Source of the DNA: Treponema sp. OMZ 838
Lineage (GTDB): Bacteria > Spirochaetota > Spirochaetia > Treponematales > Treponemataceae
Assembly (NCBI RefSeq): GCF_000775995.1
Contig: NZ_CP009227.1
Span: 310,001 to 374,000 of the forward strand
DNA: 64,000 nucleotides
Direction of reading: 5' to 3'
In this document: positions 26,919-36,951 of the stretch, one piece after another
Layout of the letters: each line of letters begins with the position of its first letter
Position numbering within the stretch: position 1 is the first letter of the stretch
Position numbers and translations under genes: made by a program
Notes under the pieces: generated by a model
Told to the model about the DNA's origin: nothing
Database searches by the model: none
Seen by the model: the letters and a program-made list of their open reading frames with translations, nothing else

Positions 26919-28946
26919 TCAACTGCCTGAATCTTGGGCGAGAGCTTCCCACTGTTCTGTAAGTTCAGCGGAGGTTGCTTGTAAGGCATGAATCTGCTGC
27001 AGAATGCTGCGAGCTTTTTCGCCGTCGGTATAAACTTCGGGGTCTGCGAGTTGGTTTTCCAGTTCTCTTATTTTGTTTTCGGTTTCGGCGAGTTGTGCAA
27101 AAATACGTTCTTCTTCCTTTTCACGTTTGCGCTTTTCCGACCGCAGCCTTTTTTGTTCTTCATAAGAAAGAGCTCCGCCGCCGATACCGCTTAACGGCAG
27201 CTCTGTTTGTGAACCGGAAGACGCCATCGATGCTTTACCGGAGAAGGCACTGCTTGTTTTTCCGGCGCCCGGAGAATCCGCCGCCTGCCCCGGTTTTTCA
27301 ATCGGACTATCAGCTGCCTCGGCGGCGATCCGGTACAGGTAATAGTCGTAGGTGCCCGGGAAGTTTCTGATACGGGTACCGGCGCCGGGCGTTGCCGAAG
27401 CTGTCAGTTCAAGGATGCGGGTCGCAAGCCCTTGGATAAAAAACTTATCGTGCGAAACAAAGATAACCGTCCCTTCGAACCGCTGCAGCGCATCGAGCAG
27501 CACATCTTTAGAATGAAGGTCAAGGTGATTGGTCGGCTCGTCTAAGATGAGGAGGTTAAGCGGCCTCAACAGCAGCCGGAGCAATGCCAGCCTGCTTTTT
27601 TCCCCGCCCGACAGCACGGATAGCTGCTTATGGATGTCGTCGCCGCGGAACAAAAAGGCAGCGAGCATATCGTAGAGTTTCGGTATAAGATGGGTCGGTG
27701 CTTCCCGCTCCATCAGCTGCATGATGGTTTCGCTGCCGGTAATCCGCTCGGCCTCATCCTGCGAAAAATAACCGGTGATAATGCCCGCCCCGTACTTCAC
27801 AGAGCCGGTATACTCGGAATCTTCACCTGCCAGTATCCGCAAAAAAGTGGTTTTACCGGCGCCGTTTCGTCCTGCCAATGCGATCCGCTCTTGTTTGGTA
27901 ACGGTGAGTTCCGCGTCTTTCAGCACGAGCCGTTCTCCGTATGCCTTGGTAATCCCTTCGGCTTGCAGAGCAATATTTCCCGAATGAGGGGCGGGCGGAA
28001 AACTGAAATGAATTTTCTTTAAGTGTTCCGGTAATTCGATGCGCTCAAGTTTTTCGAGTCTCTTTACCCGATCCTGCACCGCTGCGGCTTTTGTCGCCTT
28101 GTAGCGGAACTTCCTGATAAAGTCTTCTGTTTTTGCAATTTCCAGCTGCTGCTGCGCATATGCTTTTATCAGCGATGCAAGCTCTATCTCCCGCGTTTTT
28201 TCATAGTTGGTATAGGTTCCGGCATAGCGCTTAAGTGTTCCGTTAAAAAGTTCATACGTTTCGTTAACCGTTGCATCCAAAAACGAGCGGTCATGACTAA
28301 CCAGCAAAAAACCGCCGGTAAACTTTTTCAGCCAGAGTTCAAGCCAGCTGCGCGCTTCAATATCGAGATAGTTGGTAGGCTCGTCCAAAATAATGATATC
28401 CGCACCGCTCAAAAGAATCTTCGCAAGCGCGATGCGCATCTGCCATCCGCCGGAAAACTCATCGGTCAAACGGGTAAAATCTTCCGATGTAAAGCCGAGC
28501 CCGCGCAGCGTTTCATCTGCCAACCGCTGCCTAAAATACCAACCTGATTGTTCAAGCTCGTCTTGCAGGGCGTGATAATCGTGCGCAAGCCGCTCCGCCT
28601 TGGCGGTATCGGCTTCTTCGCTCATAAGCTTGCCGACCGCTTCAAGCTGTTCTACCAGCTGTGCCCCGCGGGAAAAGGCGGTATCGGCTTCTTCTGCCAG
28701 CGTTTTACCCCTGTGCACGATACCGGATTGCGGCAGATAGGCAACACGGGTGTTCTTTTCCATCGAAATAGAACCGGAATCTGCCTGCATCACCCCTGCG
28801 ATAATCTTCATCAGGGTTGATTTACCGCTTCCGTTGGCTCCGGTGAGCGCCGCCTTTGTCCCCTGTGTCAGTACAAGCGTGATATTTTGGAGAATATCGC
28901 GATCGCCGAACGCAAGAGATATATTTGAAAGCTGGACAAACGGCAT
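26919..28946 (-). CDS. ABC-F family ATP-binding protein
   Basis: The 675-residue protein has two ABC domains and no membrane segment: Walker A GANGSGKST (about 36) and GRNGAGKTT (about 353), signatures FSGGW and LSGGEKS, Walker B IIILDEPTNYLD and LLILDEPTNHLD. A charged linker lies between them and a C-terminal coiled coil (EEQKRLRSEKRKREKEEERI onwards) closes it, as in Uup/YheS-type members. ABC-F proteins act on the ribosome E site; translation control or antibiotic protection are both possible. The stop codon is next to a GTGGTTC repeat module. It follows the SH3 protein gene with one base of overlap. Confidence 0.93.
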   Translation of the reverse strand: MPFVQLSNISLAFGDRDILQNITLVLTQGTKAALTGANGSGKSTLMKIIAGVMQADSGSISMEKNTRVAYLPQSGIVHRGKTLAEEADTAFSRGAQLVEQLEAVGKLMSEEADTAKAERLAHDYHALQDELEQSGWYFRQRLADETLRGLGFTSEDFTRLTDEFSGGWQMRIALAKILLSGADIIILDEPTNYLDIEARSWLELWLKKFTGGFLLVSHDRSFLDATVNETYELFNGTLKRYAGTYTNYEKTREIELASLIKAYAQQQLEIAKTEDFIRKFRYKATKAAAVQDRVKRLEKLERIELPEHLKKIHFSFPPAPHSGNIALQAEGITKAYGERLVLKDAELTVTKQERIALAGRNGAGKTTFLRILAGEDSEYTGSVKYGAGIITGYFSQDEAERITGSETIMQLMEREAPTHLIPKLYDMLAAFLFRGDDIHKQLSVLSGGEKSRLALLRLLLRPLNLLILDEPTNHLDLHSKDVLLDALQRFEGTVIFVSHDKFFIQGLATRILELTASATPGAGTRIRNFPGTYDYYLYRIAAEAADSPIEKPGQAADSPGAGKTSSAFSGKASMASSGSQTELPLSGIGGGALSYEEQKRLRSEKRKREKEEERIFAQLAETENKIRELENQLADPEVYTDGEKARSILQQIHALQATSAELTEQWEALAQDSGS

Positions 28947-30187
28947 TATTCTTCCGTTCCTTCCGTCCCGAAAAAGAGGATAACAGGATTAAGGCTGCGC
29001 ACGGAAGCGACACCGTCGGTAATATTCTCCGGCTTTACATACTCAAGCTTAACGCCTTGCTTTGACACCGTGTAAAAGAAATCGATCCAGTCTCCACTGC
29101 CGTCAAATTTAAACGACAGAATCCCCATATATTCGGTTTTAAGTTTAGCACTGATAAAATATCGGATTGCAACGGAACCGGAATTCCCTACCCCCTTAGG
29201 AATAATCGTCGGGGATAACACTTGGTACCCTTTCCAATGGAAACGCCCGCCATCCGTAAATTCGAGCACACCGTAATTTACGGAATTAAACACCGGACCG
29301 GTTGTAACAAGGGTTTGCAGCGCATCGTTCCGGCGTTCCGTTTCCGCTTGTGCAAGTTCCTGCGGGTCTTCTTTTAGCGTAATAAAATACCGTATTTGTA
29401 CCCGACCTTTCTCATCCGTATAATTGACGGCAATCGTATCCGAATCTCTAATTTGCATCAGTAGCGGCGAACCTTCAAATTGATAAGCACCCATCCGGTT
29501 TTTTACGATACCGGTATAAGAAAAAGCAAGCTGCTCATCTTTCAGCATAATACGCACGACGCCTGTTCCTTCGCCGGGGAAAAAACCGAAATTATCCGTC
29601 ATCCGTTCGGGATCGATCTGCTTTTTCCGAATCATATCACGGTAATATTCGGGATACCATCGGCTTTTTAAGATACTCGTCAGAATCTCATCGACCACCG
29701 TTTCCGTTGTCTGCCGGGATACGGATGGTTCCCCTTCATCATACATAAAGAGATTGTAAGAAAAACACCAACCGCGGGTGCCGTCGTTGGTCATCACATA
29801 AAGCCAATCACCTTCCAAAGGTTTATCCCGTGCGATAACCGGCGCCCCCTCCCCTTTCCAAAGCACTTTTACAATCTGACTTTCACGCAGACGGTACACT
29901 TGCTTACCGGTGTTATCAGGCGTAGAGCGGAGCGGCAGACCGTCAAGCTTTACCGCGGCATACACAGAACGGTATTCGGCAGTCTTTTTAATATAGGCCT
30001 CCGCTTCACGCTTTGAAGCGCAAAAGGTGAGCTGCCAGAGCGGAATTTCTATCTTTTGTTTATTCAGCTCGGCAATATATACCTTCGAAATATTCGACCG
30101 GACGAGAATCGGCACTACATCCGATGCTGTCAAGTTATACTCAGGGATTGACCAATTGACAACGCCGTAACCGATTTTTTTGAACAC
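28946..30187 (-). CDS. SH3-domain (bacterial) protein, N-terminus incomplete or unusual
   Basis: The 413-residue product as read from a GTG start has an SH3-like block near 95-150 (AAVKLDGLPLRSTPDNTGKQVYRL..IVKVLWKGEGAP..GDWLYVMTNDGTRGWCFSYNL), typical of SH3_3/Ygx ligand domains in cell-envelope proteins. The rest is strand-rich and unassigned. No signal peptide follows the GTG, although the domain type is normally exported; eleven in-frame codons upstream (RFFVSFFYDNR) have no start codon. The 5' end may be damaged, or the start is non-canonical. It shares a base with the ABC-F gene. Confidence 0.7.
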   Translation of the reverse strand: MFKKIGYGVVNWSIPEYNLTASDVVPILVRSNISKVYIAELNKQKIEIPLWQLTFCASKREAEAYIKKTAEYRSVYAAVKLDGLPLRSTPDNTGKQVYRLRESQIVKVLWKGEGAPVIARDKPLEGDWLYVMTNDGTRGWCFSYNLFMYDEGEPSVSRQTTETVVDEILTSILKSRWYPEYYRDMIRKKQIDPERMTDNFGFFPGEGTGVVRIMLKDEQLAFSYTGIVKNRMGAYQFEGSPLLMQIRDSDTIAVNYTDEKGRVQIRYFITLKEDPQELAQAETERRNDALQTLVTTGPVFNSVNYGVLEFTDGGRFHWKGYQVLSPTIIPKGVGNSGSVAIRYFISAKLKTEYMGILSFKFDGSGDWIDFFYTVSKQGVKLEYVKPENITDGVASVRSLNPVILFFGTEGTEE

Positions 30188-30354
30188 CCGGTTATCGTAA
30201 AAAAACGAAACAAAGAACCGTTAAAATAAGCTTAGTATTGTAAAAACAACGCAATTTTTTCATACTTACGGATTATACTTTAAAGCCCGTATCCGCGCAA
30301 GGATATTGCACACTTAAAGAGTCATTGACAATGAGGTTATTGTAGTCATAATGG

Positions 30355-31605
30355 ATGAGTATGAAAAAATTCCTTTTTATTGCAGCGTTTGTAAGTTGTA
30401 TGCTATCTGCGTGCAAAAATGCCGAGGATTCGATTGCCGTTATTTGGACTAACCGTACTGAATTCATCTCTTATTGTGAGGCTTTTAACAACGCCCAAAG
30501 CCGTTATAAAATCACTGTCAGCTATAAAGAAAACCCATCGGATGCTTTAATGGCAGCATCCGAAGAACCGGATATCGTCATTGGCCCTTGGCTCAGAGGT
30601 GATGCAACTCGGGTAAAATTCAGTAAGTTAGGAGGGATGCTTTCTAAAAAGAAAATTGATCCGGATACTTTTTATCCGTTATTATTTGAACTGGGAAATA
30701 TTAACGGGGCACAGTATCTCTTGCCGGTCAGCTTTAATTTACCAACCATTATTTTTTCCGCATCACAAAAAAATTTAGTAAAAACAAATTTTACACTTTC
30801 TCTTGAAGAAATGAGAGAGCTTGCCGCAGCGTACAATAAAAAAAGCGGCTCGGAATATACTAAAATGGGTTTTTCACCCCGCTGGGATACCGATTTCCTC
30901 TATGTTACCGCACAAGGCCTTGACGTATCTTTTGAAGAAACAAAAAGCCTCTTTTCGTGGAATGACAAAATGCTGCAGGAATTGATTACGTATACGCGGC
31001 GCTGGTCGGAAGAAGTCAATACAAGCGCTGCGGCTGAGGATGAATTCAAATTCAAATACCTCTATGATCCGCCGTATACATTGATTACAAATGGACGCTG
31101 CCTATTCTGGTACTTATCAAGCGATAAACTGTTTTCATTAAATAACGAAAGATTAAAATCGCTTGATTATCGGTGGATGAGTTACAACGGCAAAACACCG
31201 GTACAGGATGAAATTATATATGCAGGAATTTGTAAAAAGGCAAAAAATACGGCAGCAGCACGAGCATTCTTGCTTTGGTTCTTTAATGAAGAAAGTCAAA
31301 AAGATCTGCTTGCCCGCACCCAAACCGATAATATGATCGCGCCTTCTTTCGGATTAGCGGGAGGTTTTTCCGCTATAAAGAATGTAACTGAAAATATTTT
31401 TCCGGTTTATTATCCCCTTTTGCTCAAACATTTGCCGCAAACCGATGATTTCTCCGCGCCGCATATCTTACCCCATAACTGGCTGCTGCTTAAAAAAGAA
31501 ATTATCTTTCCGTACTTACGGGATCAAACGCGGATATTTGCCGGTGATGACAAACCGCTATCACTCAATAGACGGGTATCTGATTGGTATAAAAAGCCTC
31601 GCTAA
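30355..31605 (+). CDS. extracellular solute-binding lipoprotein
   Basis: The 416-residue protein has a signal peptide with lipobox LSAC (C20) and the general form of ABC solute-binding proteins: AVIWTNRTEFISYCEAFNNAQSRYKITVSY, DIVIGPWLRGDATRV, and the late block AFLLWFFNEESQKDLL (the region that normally closes the two lobes). No permease or ATPase is adjacent, so it may be an orphan or a sensor-like binding protein. ATGs at 30349, 30355 and 30361 are all possible starts. Confidence 0.8.
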   Translation: MSMKKFLFIAAFVSCMLSACKNAEDSIAVIWTNRTEFISYCEAFNNAQSRYKITVSYKENPSDALMAASEEPDIVIGPWLRGDATRVKFSKLGGMLSKKKIDPDTFYPLLFELGNINGAQYLLPVSFNLPTIIFSASQKNLVKTNFTLSLEEMRELAAAYNKKSGSEYTKMGFSPRWDTDFLYVTAQGLDVSFEETKSLFSWNDKMLQELITYTRRWSEEVNTSAAAEDEFKFKYLYDPPYTLITNGRCLFWYLSSDKLFSLNNERLKSLDYRWMSYNGKTPVQDEIIYAGICKKAKNTAAARAFLLWFFNEESQKDLLARTQTDNMIAPSFGLAGGFSAIKNVTENIFPVYYPLLLKHLPQTDDFSAPHILPHNWLLLKKEIIFPYLRDQTRIFAGDDKPLSLNRRVSDWYKKPR

Positions 31606-31621
31606 TCTTTAGCAAAAGCCG

Positions 31622-33295
31622 TTAATAATGTAGACCGATTCCAATAAATATTTCGGTGATTGATTCTCCGTCTCGTTTTGCTCGCCCGCCGAGACCGGAA
31701 AGATTTTTAAGTTCCGTTAAATCAAAGCCGGCACTTGCCCTGACATAGATACTCCGCATCTTTTCAGGATAGACAATCACTTCCAGACCGCCCGCATACC
31801 ATCCGTCTGCCGGATGATAGTACCGTCCCGTTTTTTTATCGTGTACTAAAGCAATATCCAAGAAAGGAACAAGCTGGATATCGCAATTAAAAAAACGCGT
31901 CCATGAAACGCCGGTAATAGCTTGAAAATCGAGTGAAGCAATCCGAATAGGGATATCAAGATTAAAGGTAAAAGCAGTATCCGTCTCGATCCGTTTATTT
32001 AAAATACCGCGAAGCGTAGAACCTGCCTGCGTACTGGTACTTCCGAATAAATGATAAAAAAACTGCGTCCGCCCATATATTCCCACCCGGTTGACAAATG
32101 GATAATATCCGGCTAAAGAGGTGGAAAAGCTGATACTCATATTTCGTTTGTCGTAAAATTGATAAGCATACGTATTACTGAGCGAAAACGAAAGCCCTTT
32201 CCTAAAATTCAATTCCCAATTCACCTTTGAAAGAGAAAGCGTATGCCCCCAATGAAATGTCCATTTTCTAAGACTGTCTGCCTGTATACCGTCAAACGCC
32301 CAATTTCCCGCAAGGCTCATGGAAGGTGTCCATACGAGCGAGCCAAAGTTTTTCACCTCAGTAATCATAACAGGAGCACGTACAAATAATGTCGTTTTAA
32401 AATAATACCGGTCATCAGGATATAAATAGCCTAACCCGCTCGGCCGTCCTTGTTCGATTTGTCCTTCTTCAGAGGAGCTTGACGACCCCGTAATAGACAT
32501 TTGGCTGGATGCACGGTCGTTAATTGCCAATTCAGGTAAAAGCCCGAATATTAGAGAGAGCCGCTTGTTAAATTTGACTGATGCCGTCAGTCCCGTACCG
32601 ATATTTATTTTAGGGGGTTCTTTGTATGCGTAAACAATTTCGAAGTTGTTATCCCATAACAGATTAAATGCTCCCACTTTGAACGGTAATGCAAAATTGA
32701 TTGAAGATGAAAAAATCTGCTGATTTGTTTCGGTTGAACGATATACAACATCTACTTTTAAGGGTTGCAATGTTCCGATAAAATTGAAATCCTGCATTTT
32801 CAGCTTCAATTGGAAGCCGCTATTCGAATCGAAAGAAGGATAAGGAACTACAATGAAATTCCATGTATCGACGACTGAAACTGTAATCGTAACAGGTATT
32901 ACTGCTCCATTATCCGGAGTGCCATACTCTCTATCGATTTGAACCGATTGAATAACCCGGATATTTTTAAATTGCTGTTCAAGCTCTCTAAGATAATGCA
33001 GCATCTCTTCTTCCGAATTAAAAATACGGACGGTGTCAATCGGAACAGCTTGAGAAAGCGGATATTTCCGTGTCAGCCCTTTAATATTGTAGTTGACGGC
33101 TGTTATTTGATAGCTTTGCACAAGAGGTTCTTCGGCAGGTTTATCGGCTAGGGGAGACTCTGCCGGAACATCAATAAGAGCAGCTGGTGCGGGTTCCGTT
33201 TCCTGTGCATAAACAACTGCAGTAAAGAAAATGCATACGCTGACAATAATAGACCGTATCAAACGTATATATTTATATGGCTTATATTTAATCAT
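31622..33295 (-). CDS. outer-membrane beta-barrel protein with POTRA-like N-terminus
   Basis: The 557-residue protein has a signal peptide ending near AQET, a Pro/Ala/Glu linker, then one POTRA-like domain (DTVRIFNSEEEMLHYLRELEQQFKNIRVIQSVQID) and a long region of alternating aromatic strands ending in IFIGIGLHY, a terminal aromatic as used by the barrel-assembly machine. This resembles BamA/TamA/Omp85 members, but only one POTRA-like domain is evident, and the BamA L6 motif is not clear. Transport or surface roles are both possible. Confidence 0.75.
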   Translation of the reverse strand: MIKYKPYKYIRLIRSIIVSVCIFFTAVVYAQETEPAPAALIDVPAESPLADKPAEEPLVQSYQITAVNYNIKGLTRKYPLSQAVPIDTVRIFNSEEEMLHYLRELEQQFKNIRVIQSVQIDREYGTPDNGAVIPVTITVSVVDTWNFIVVPYPSFDSNSGFQLKLKMQDFNFIGTLQPLKVDVVYRSTETNQQIFSSSINFALPFKVGAFNLLWDNNFEIVYAYKEPPKINIGTGLTASVKFNKRLSLIFGLLPELAINDRASSQMSITGSSSSSEEGQIEQGRPSGLGYLYPDDRYYFKTTLFVRAPVMITEVKNFGSLVWTPSMSLAGNWAFDGIQADSLRKWTFHWGHTLSLSKVNWELNFRKGLSFSLSNTYAYQFYDKRNMSISFSTSLAGYYPFVNRVGIYGRTQFFYHLFGSTSTQAGSTLRGILNKRIETDTAFTFNLDIPIRIASLDFQAITGVSWTRFFNCDIQLVPFLDIALVHDKKTGRYYHPADGWYAGGLEVIVYPEKMRSIYVRASAGFDLTELKNLSGLGGRAKRDGESITEIFIGIGLHY

Positions 33296-33453
33296 ACTAT
33301 ATCCTTCTAAAAAGCAACAATAAACCTTACCTGTTTAACATATTGACATCTGTTTAAGCAAGAGGGACACTTTGCTCACCGGTTATTGTTTTTCTTCCGG
33401 CAGATATTGGGTTGCTTCTTCAAATACGGCGTGCCCTGCATTTACGGCGGCGT

Positions 33454-34191
33454 TCAAAAGATCTCGTAAGGAATAACTTCCTTAATATAAAGATAAACAG
33501 TCAGTTCGGTAGTAAATTTTCCGCCCGAAACATAGAGCCGCGGGTTATCTTTGATCAGCATCTCTCCGTGGACGGTCTTGGGCTTATTTTTAACGTTTTT
33601 TCGTAAATATCCTCGAACGGCGGCAAGCGCTGCATTCCGATAGGCCTGTCGTATCCCCTCTATCTCAAGATTGCGTTCTGCACTTCCGGAACCTTTGCCG
33701 GTAATATAATTGATGCGAACCCATTCCGTTCGATGTAAAGCAATGGCGTCGGTAACGCGGTATTCCGCCCAGCAATACAGGTATGGATATTGAGGGCGAA
33801 GCTCCGTAACGGATAAACGGCTGTCGTTTGAATGGATGGATTGAAGCGGTTCCAGTTCAAACTCTTCTGCAACGGCTCTCCGCTTATCAAACGGGGTATA
33901 CGAGAACTTCCAACCGTAGACCATGCCCTCCATTATTGTTTTCGATAATTCGGACAGCGCTTTTCGCGGCGGTAATCGTGTGCCCTGTGTGTCGTTATCC
34001 ATAACTCCAGGCTGAGATTCAAGGAAAACCCATACCGGTGCACGGATAATGAGGGCATCGTTTATTCCTGAACCCGAATAGCTGTCGGCATATAAGAAAG
34101 AGGCAGCACAGAGTAAAAAGAAAAAAAAGGATAGCTTACGAAACAGCATAGTTTTGTATATCATCATTTTACTTGATAATTTTTCCGGCAC
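33454..34191 (-). CDS. exported protein of unknown function
   Basis: The 245-residue protein begins with a short lead and hydrophobic stretch (MLFRKLSFFFFLLCAASFLYADS), so it is exported; an ATG at about 34149 would remove the lead. The mature part has a W/Y-rich domain (MVYGWKFSYTPFDKRR, YPYLYCWAEYRVTDAIALHRTEW) and ends with strands. I do not recognise the family. It is 158 bases upstream of the outer-membrane barrel gene on the same strand and 13 bases downstream of the DUF5312-like gene. Confidence 0.7.
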   Translation of the reverse strand: MPEKLSSKMMIYKTMLFRKLSFFFFLLCAASFLYADSYSGSGINDALIIRAPVWVFLESQPGVMDNDTQGTRLPPRKALSELSKTIMEGMVYGWKFSYTPFDKRRAVAEEFELEPLQSIHSNDSRLSVTELRPQYPYLYCWAEYRVTDAIALHRTEWVRINYITGKGSGSAERNLEIEGIRQAYRNAALAAVRGYLRKNVKNKPKTVHGEMLIKDNPRLYVSGGKFTTELTVYLYIKEVIPYEIF

Positions 34192-34204
34192 TAATGTTTA
34201 AACA

Positions 34205-35884
34205 CTACTTTTGCACCGGTTTTACGGTAGACCCCGTACTCGGTACGGCAGTAGGAAGCGGTGCCCCCGGTTTTCCTTTTTCGATAGAACCGAACACTGC
34301 ATAATTTTTCATTATCTCGAGAAACATAGCAAAGATGTGCCGATCCTGTTCCAAGCGGATAAAGGATTCTTTGTTCTTTGAGCTGACGACAAGAGCTTTT
34401 ATGTTTGTAATCAGTTCGGAAGTAGGCGCTTTTATGTCCTCCAATAAATGCTCGGTAAAAGCATACAGGTCGGCATAAGCTTTGCTTCCGGTTTGTACGA
34501 TAGCCTTTGCCTGCATATTTGCAATATCAACGATTTTCTGCAGCTGTTTTTTCATATCCTTGCCTTTTTCGATCTCTGTAATATAGCCTTGAATTTCAAG
34601 AAGATTGCATTGACCTTTCGGCTTAAAAAGCTGTTCAAAATTAGTTATTTTACCCAACAGCATTTCGCAGGAACGGTAGATTGCCGCATATTGACCTTCA
34701 ATCTGTTTGTTCGCAAAAAAACCTTCAATCAACAGAGATTTTAAAAAAGTTTTATAGTGCGTTTCAAAATACATTTCGGTAAACGCCTTTAACAATTGTA
34801 TCGGTTTAACCCAATCAAAAGAAATCGGTGAAAGATTTTGAATAGCGTCATTAACTGCATCATTATATCCTTCCAACGGCTTCAACTGACCGCTCCCAAA
34901 GCATTTTTCGATTAAGCCGGTAATATTCGTTTCCTTGGTGATTTTTAAAAGGCGTTTTGAATCTGCCTGAAAGATTTCACTGCTTCGATCAATATATTCC
35001 TGCAGCGGTTTGGATTCGGAAACGGTTATTTTTTCTTTAAAATTGGGGTCTTCCTTAATCAATTTCAACATTATCGGTATCGTTGTCCGCTTCAGCTGAT
35101 TTGCAAGAAGGTTTTCGACCGTATTCAGCGTTTTTTCCAGTTTTGCACCTGCTTCATCGGTAAAATTTCCTAAACTCCGTGCCAAAAAAATGACATCGTT
35201 AATCGTCGTCTGTGTGATAGCAACATGCCGTACGATAAATTGGAAATCCAGCAAATTTTTTACCACATCACCGGCAAATACTTCTTCAAAATTATCTTGA
35301 GAAATCGATGCCGGTGCAGCGGTATTGAGCTGCAAGTTATTGTTAAATTGATTGAGAAAAGACGCATAGTCAAAATCGCACAAATCGGAAAGATAAAAGA
35401 GTTTGATCAACTCCTGTTCACGGGTCTTAAATGCGGGTGTATGAAACAAGCGGATAAAATTTTTAAAACTATGTATTTGTTCTTGCAGTGTATGTTCCGT
35501 TTCCTGATAGTTTTTACACTTTGATAAGAGCTGGCTCCGAGCCTGAAAGGTAAAACTCCGATGTTGTTTTATCTGCTCTTCCGACAAGATCGCCTCAAAA
35601 AAAAGGTCTTGATATTTTTCGGACGCGCGTATATCAGGGGAATTAACCGTCTTGTCCAGAATCGCTTTCACCGGTTGTAAAAAATGATACAGCTGATACA
35701 ACAACGAACCGAATGCCGGAAGCAGTATTTTACCGGTATGGTATAACGGCGGATTGAGCTTTTTGAGTTCTGCGGCGTAGCCTTTAAGCTGCCGTTTCTT
35801 TTGATACTCCGGTGATGAGGAAAAAAAGAGTCCTTCAAAAAAATCCTTTATTGACGTAATAAGAGTATTGATAAAATCAAACAT
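34205..35884 (-). CDS. conserved spirochaete protein (DUF5312-like)
   Basis: The 559-residue protein is almost all helical and has no signal peptide or membrane segment beyond a weak one at the N-terminus (FINTLITSIKDFFEGLFFSS). It ends in a Pro/Thr-rich tail. I recall a spirochaete family of this length (DUF5312) with no known function; the link is from memory and not checked. The frame is open from a GTG at 35896, but the ATG at 35884 is chosen because GTGAGG precedes it. Its 5' end overlaps the dihydrouridine synthase stop region. Confidence 0.7.
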   Translation of the reverse strand: MFDFINTLITSIKDFFEGLFFSSSPEYQKKRQLKGYAAELKKLNPPLYHTGKILLPAFGSLLYQLYHFLQPVKAILDKTVNSPDIRASEKYQDLFFEAILSEEQIKQHRSFTFQARSQLLSKCKNYQETEHTLQEQIHSFKNFIRLFHTPAFKTREQELIKLFYLSDLCDFDYASFLNQFNNNLQLNTAAPASISQDNFEEVFAGDVVKNLLDFQFIVRHVAITQTTINDVIFLARSLGNFTDEAGAKLEKTLNTVENLLANQLKRTTIPIMLKLIKEDPNFKEKITVSESKPLQEYIDRSSEIFQADSKRLLKITKETNITGLIEKCFGSGQLKPLEGYNDAVNDAIQNLSPISFDWVKPIQLLKAFTEMYFETHYKTFLKSLLIEGFFANKQIEGQYAAIYRSCEMLLGKITNFEQLFKPKGQCNLLEIQGYITEIEKGKDMKKQLQKIVDIANMQAKAIVQTGSKAYADLYAFTEHLLEDIKAPTSELITNIKALVVSSKNKESFIRLEQDRHIFAMFLEIMKNYAVFGSIEKGKPGAPLPTAVPSTGSTVKPVQK

Positions 35885-35892
35885 AATAATCC

Positions 35893-36951
35893 TCACCTAT
35901 TGTTATCGGTATGCGGCTGTACCGCTTGTAATGAGAAGTTCTCTAAAATCCTTTCATAGTCTTGTATGGAACTCGCCTGTACCAACTGTTCACGAAGCTT
36001 TGCTCCCCCTGCAATTCCCTTGGTATAAGCGGCAAACCGCTTCCGCATTTCTCGGCAGGCGATCTGTTCCCCTACTTCTTCACACAGCATCATGAGTTCT
36101 TTTTTTGCCGTTCCGATTTTATCCTCAGGCGTTATTTCGGAATAGGCGCCGGTTTGCAGCCGTTCCCGTGTTTGCCGGAAGATAAAAGGATTGCCCATAG
36201 CTCCGCGCGCAAACATAACCCCCGCACATTGAGTGGAAGAAAGCATATCATGCGCTGCTTCCGGGCTGAACAAATCACCCGACCCGAATATGGGTACCCG
36301 CCCCTGCATCAGCTGTACAAGTTGTGCCAAAATATCCCAATCTGCCGTTCCGCTGTAGCATTGCACACAGGTACGGGGATGAATGGTCAACGCCGCCGCT
36401 CCTGCATCAACGGCTGCCGCGGCAGCTTCTTTCCACGTAAGCTCGTTTTGCGACCAGCCGGAGCGTATTTTTACCGTTACCGGAACAGCGGCATCCATTT
36501 TGCCGACAGCTTCCGTAACCGCCTTAACCGCTGTATAGAGCTTTTTCGGATTCCTCGTTAATGCGGAACCAGCCCCCGTTTTGGTGATTTTCGGTATCGG
36601 GCAGCCGGCATTGATATCGATACATTCCGGATGATACCGTTCGATGATACGTACTGCCGTTTCCGCCATAAAGTCGGGATTTGCTCCAAATATCTGTACT
36701 GCATACCGCCGCTCGTTATATGCACGGGCGATAAGCTTTTCCGTTTTTGCCGAGTTGCGGATATATGCCTCCGACGAAACCATTTCAGTATAGGTAAAAT
36801 CCGCGCCCCAATCAACACAAATAGACCGGAAGCTCCTGTCGGAATACCCTGCTACGGGGGCTAAAAAAATATTCCCGGGAAGTGTTAGGCTTCCTATTGT
36901 TACCGGCCGGTAAAATCCGCCGGCCGTTTCTGCTGCATTCAAGTTATTCAT
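35893..36951 (-). CDS. dus: tRNA-dihydrouridine synthase (DusB-like)
   Basis: This flavoenzyme reduces uridines in the tRNA D loop. The 352-residue protein has the TIM-barrel start LAPVAGYSDRSFRSICVDWGADFTYTEMVSSEAY, the FMN site, and the catalytic-cysteine block DINAGCPIPKITKTGAGSAL with C117, plus IFGSGDLFSPEAA and GVMFARGAMGNPFIF. The order matches DusB. It begins four bases inside the TatD gene end (ATGA overlap). Confidence 0.93.
   Translation of the reverse strand: MNNLNAAETAGGFYRPVTIGSLTLPGNIFLAPVAGYSDRSFRSICVDWGADFTYTEMVSSEAYIRNSAKTEKLIARAYNERRYAVQIFGANPDFMAETAVRIIERYHPECIDINAGCPIPKITKTGAGSALTRNPKKLYTAVKAVTEAVGKMDAAVPVTVKIRSGWSQNELTWKEAAAAAVDAGAAALTIHPRTCVQCYSGTADWDILAQLVQLMQGRVPIFGSGDLFSPEAAHDMLSSTQCAGVMFARGAMGNPFIFRQTRERLQTGAYSEITPEDKIGTAKKELMMLCEEVGEQIACREMRKRFAAYTKGIAGGAKLREQLVQASSIQDYERILENFSLQAVQPHTDNNR

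Noticed and set aside
33375-33460. Codons LLNAAVNAGHAVFEEATQYLPEEKQ after the stop of the exported protein
   Set aside because: Protein-like but with no ATG and only about 25 codons; it might be a frame-lost C-terminus but cannot be supported.
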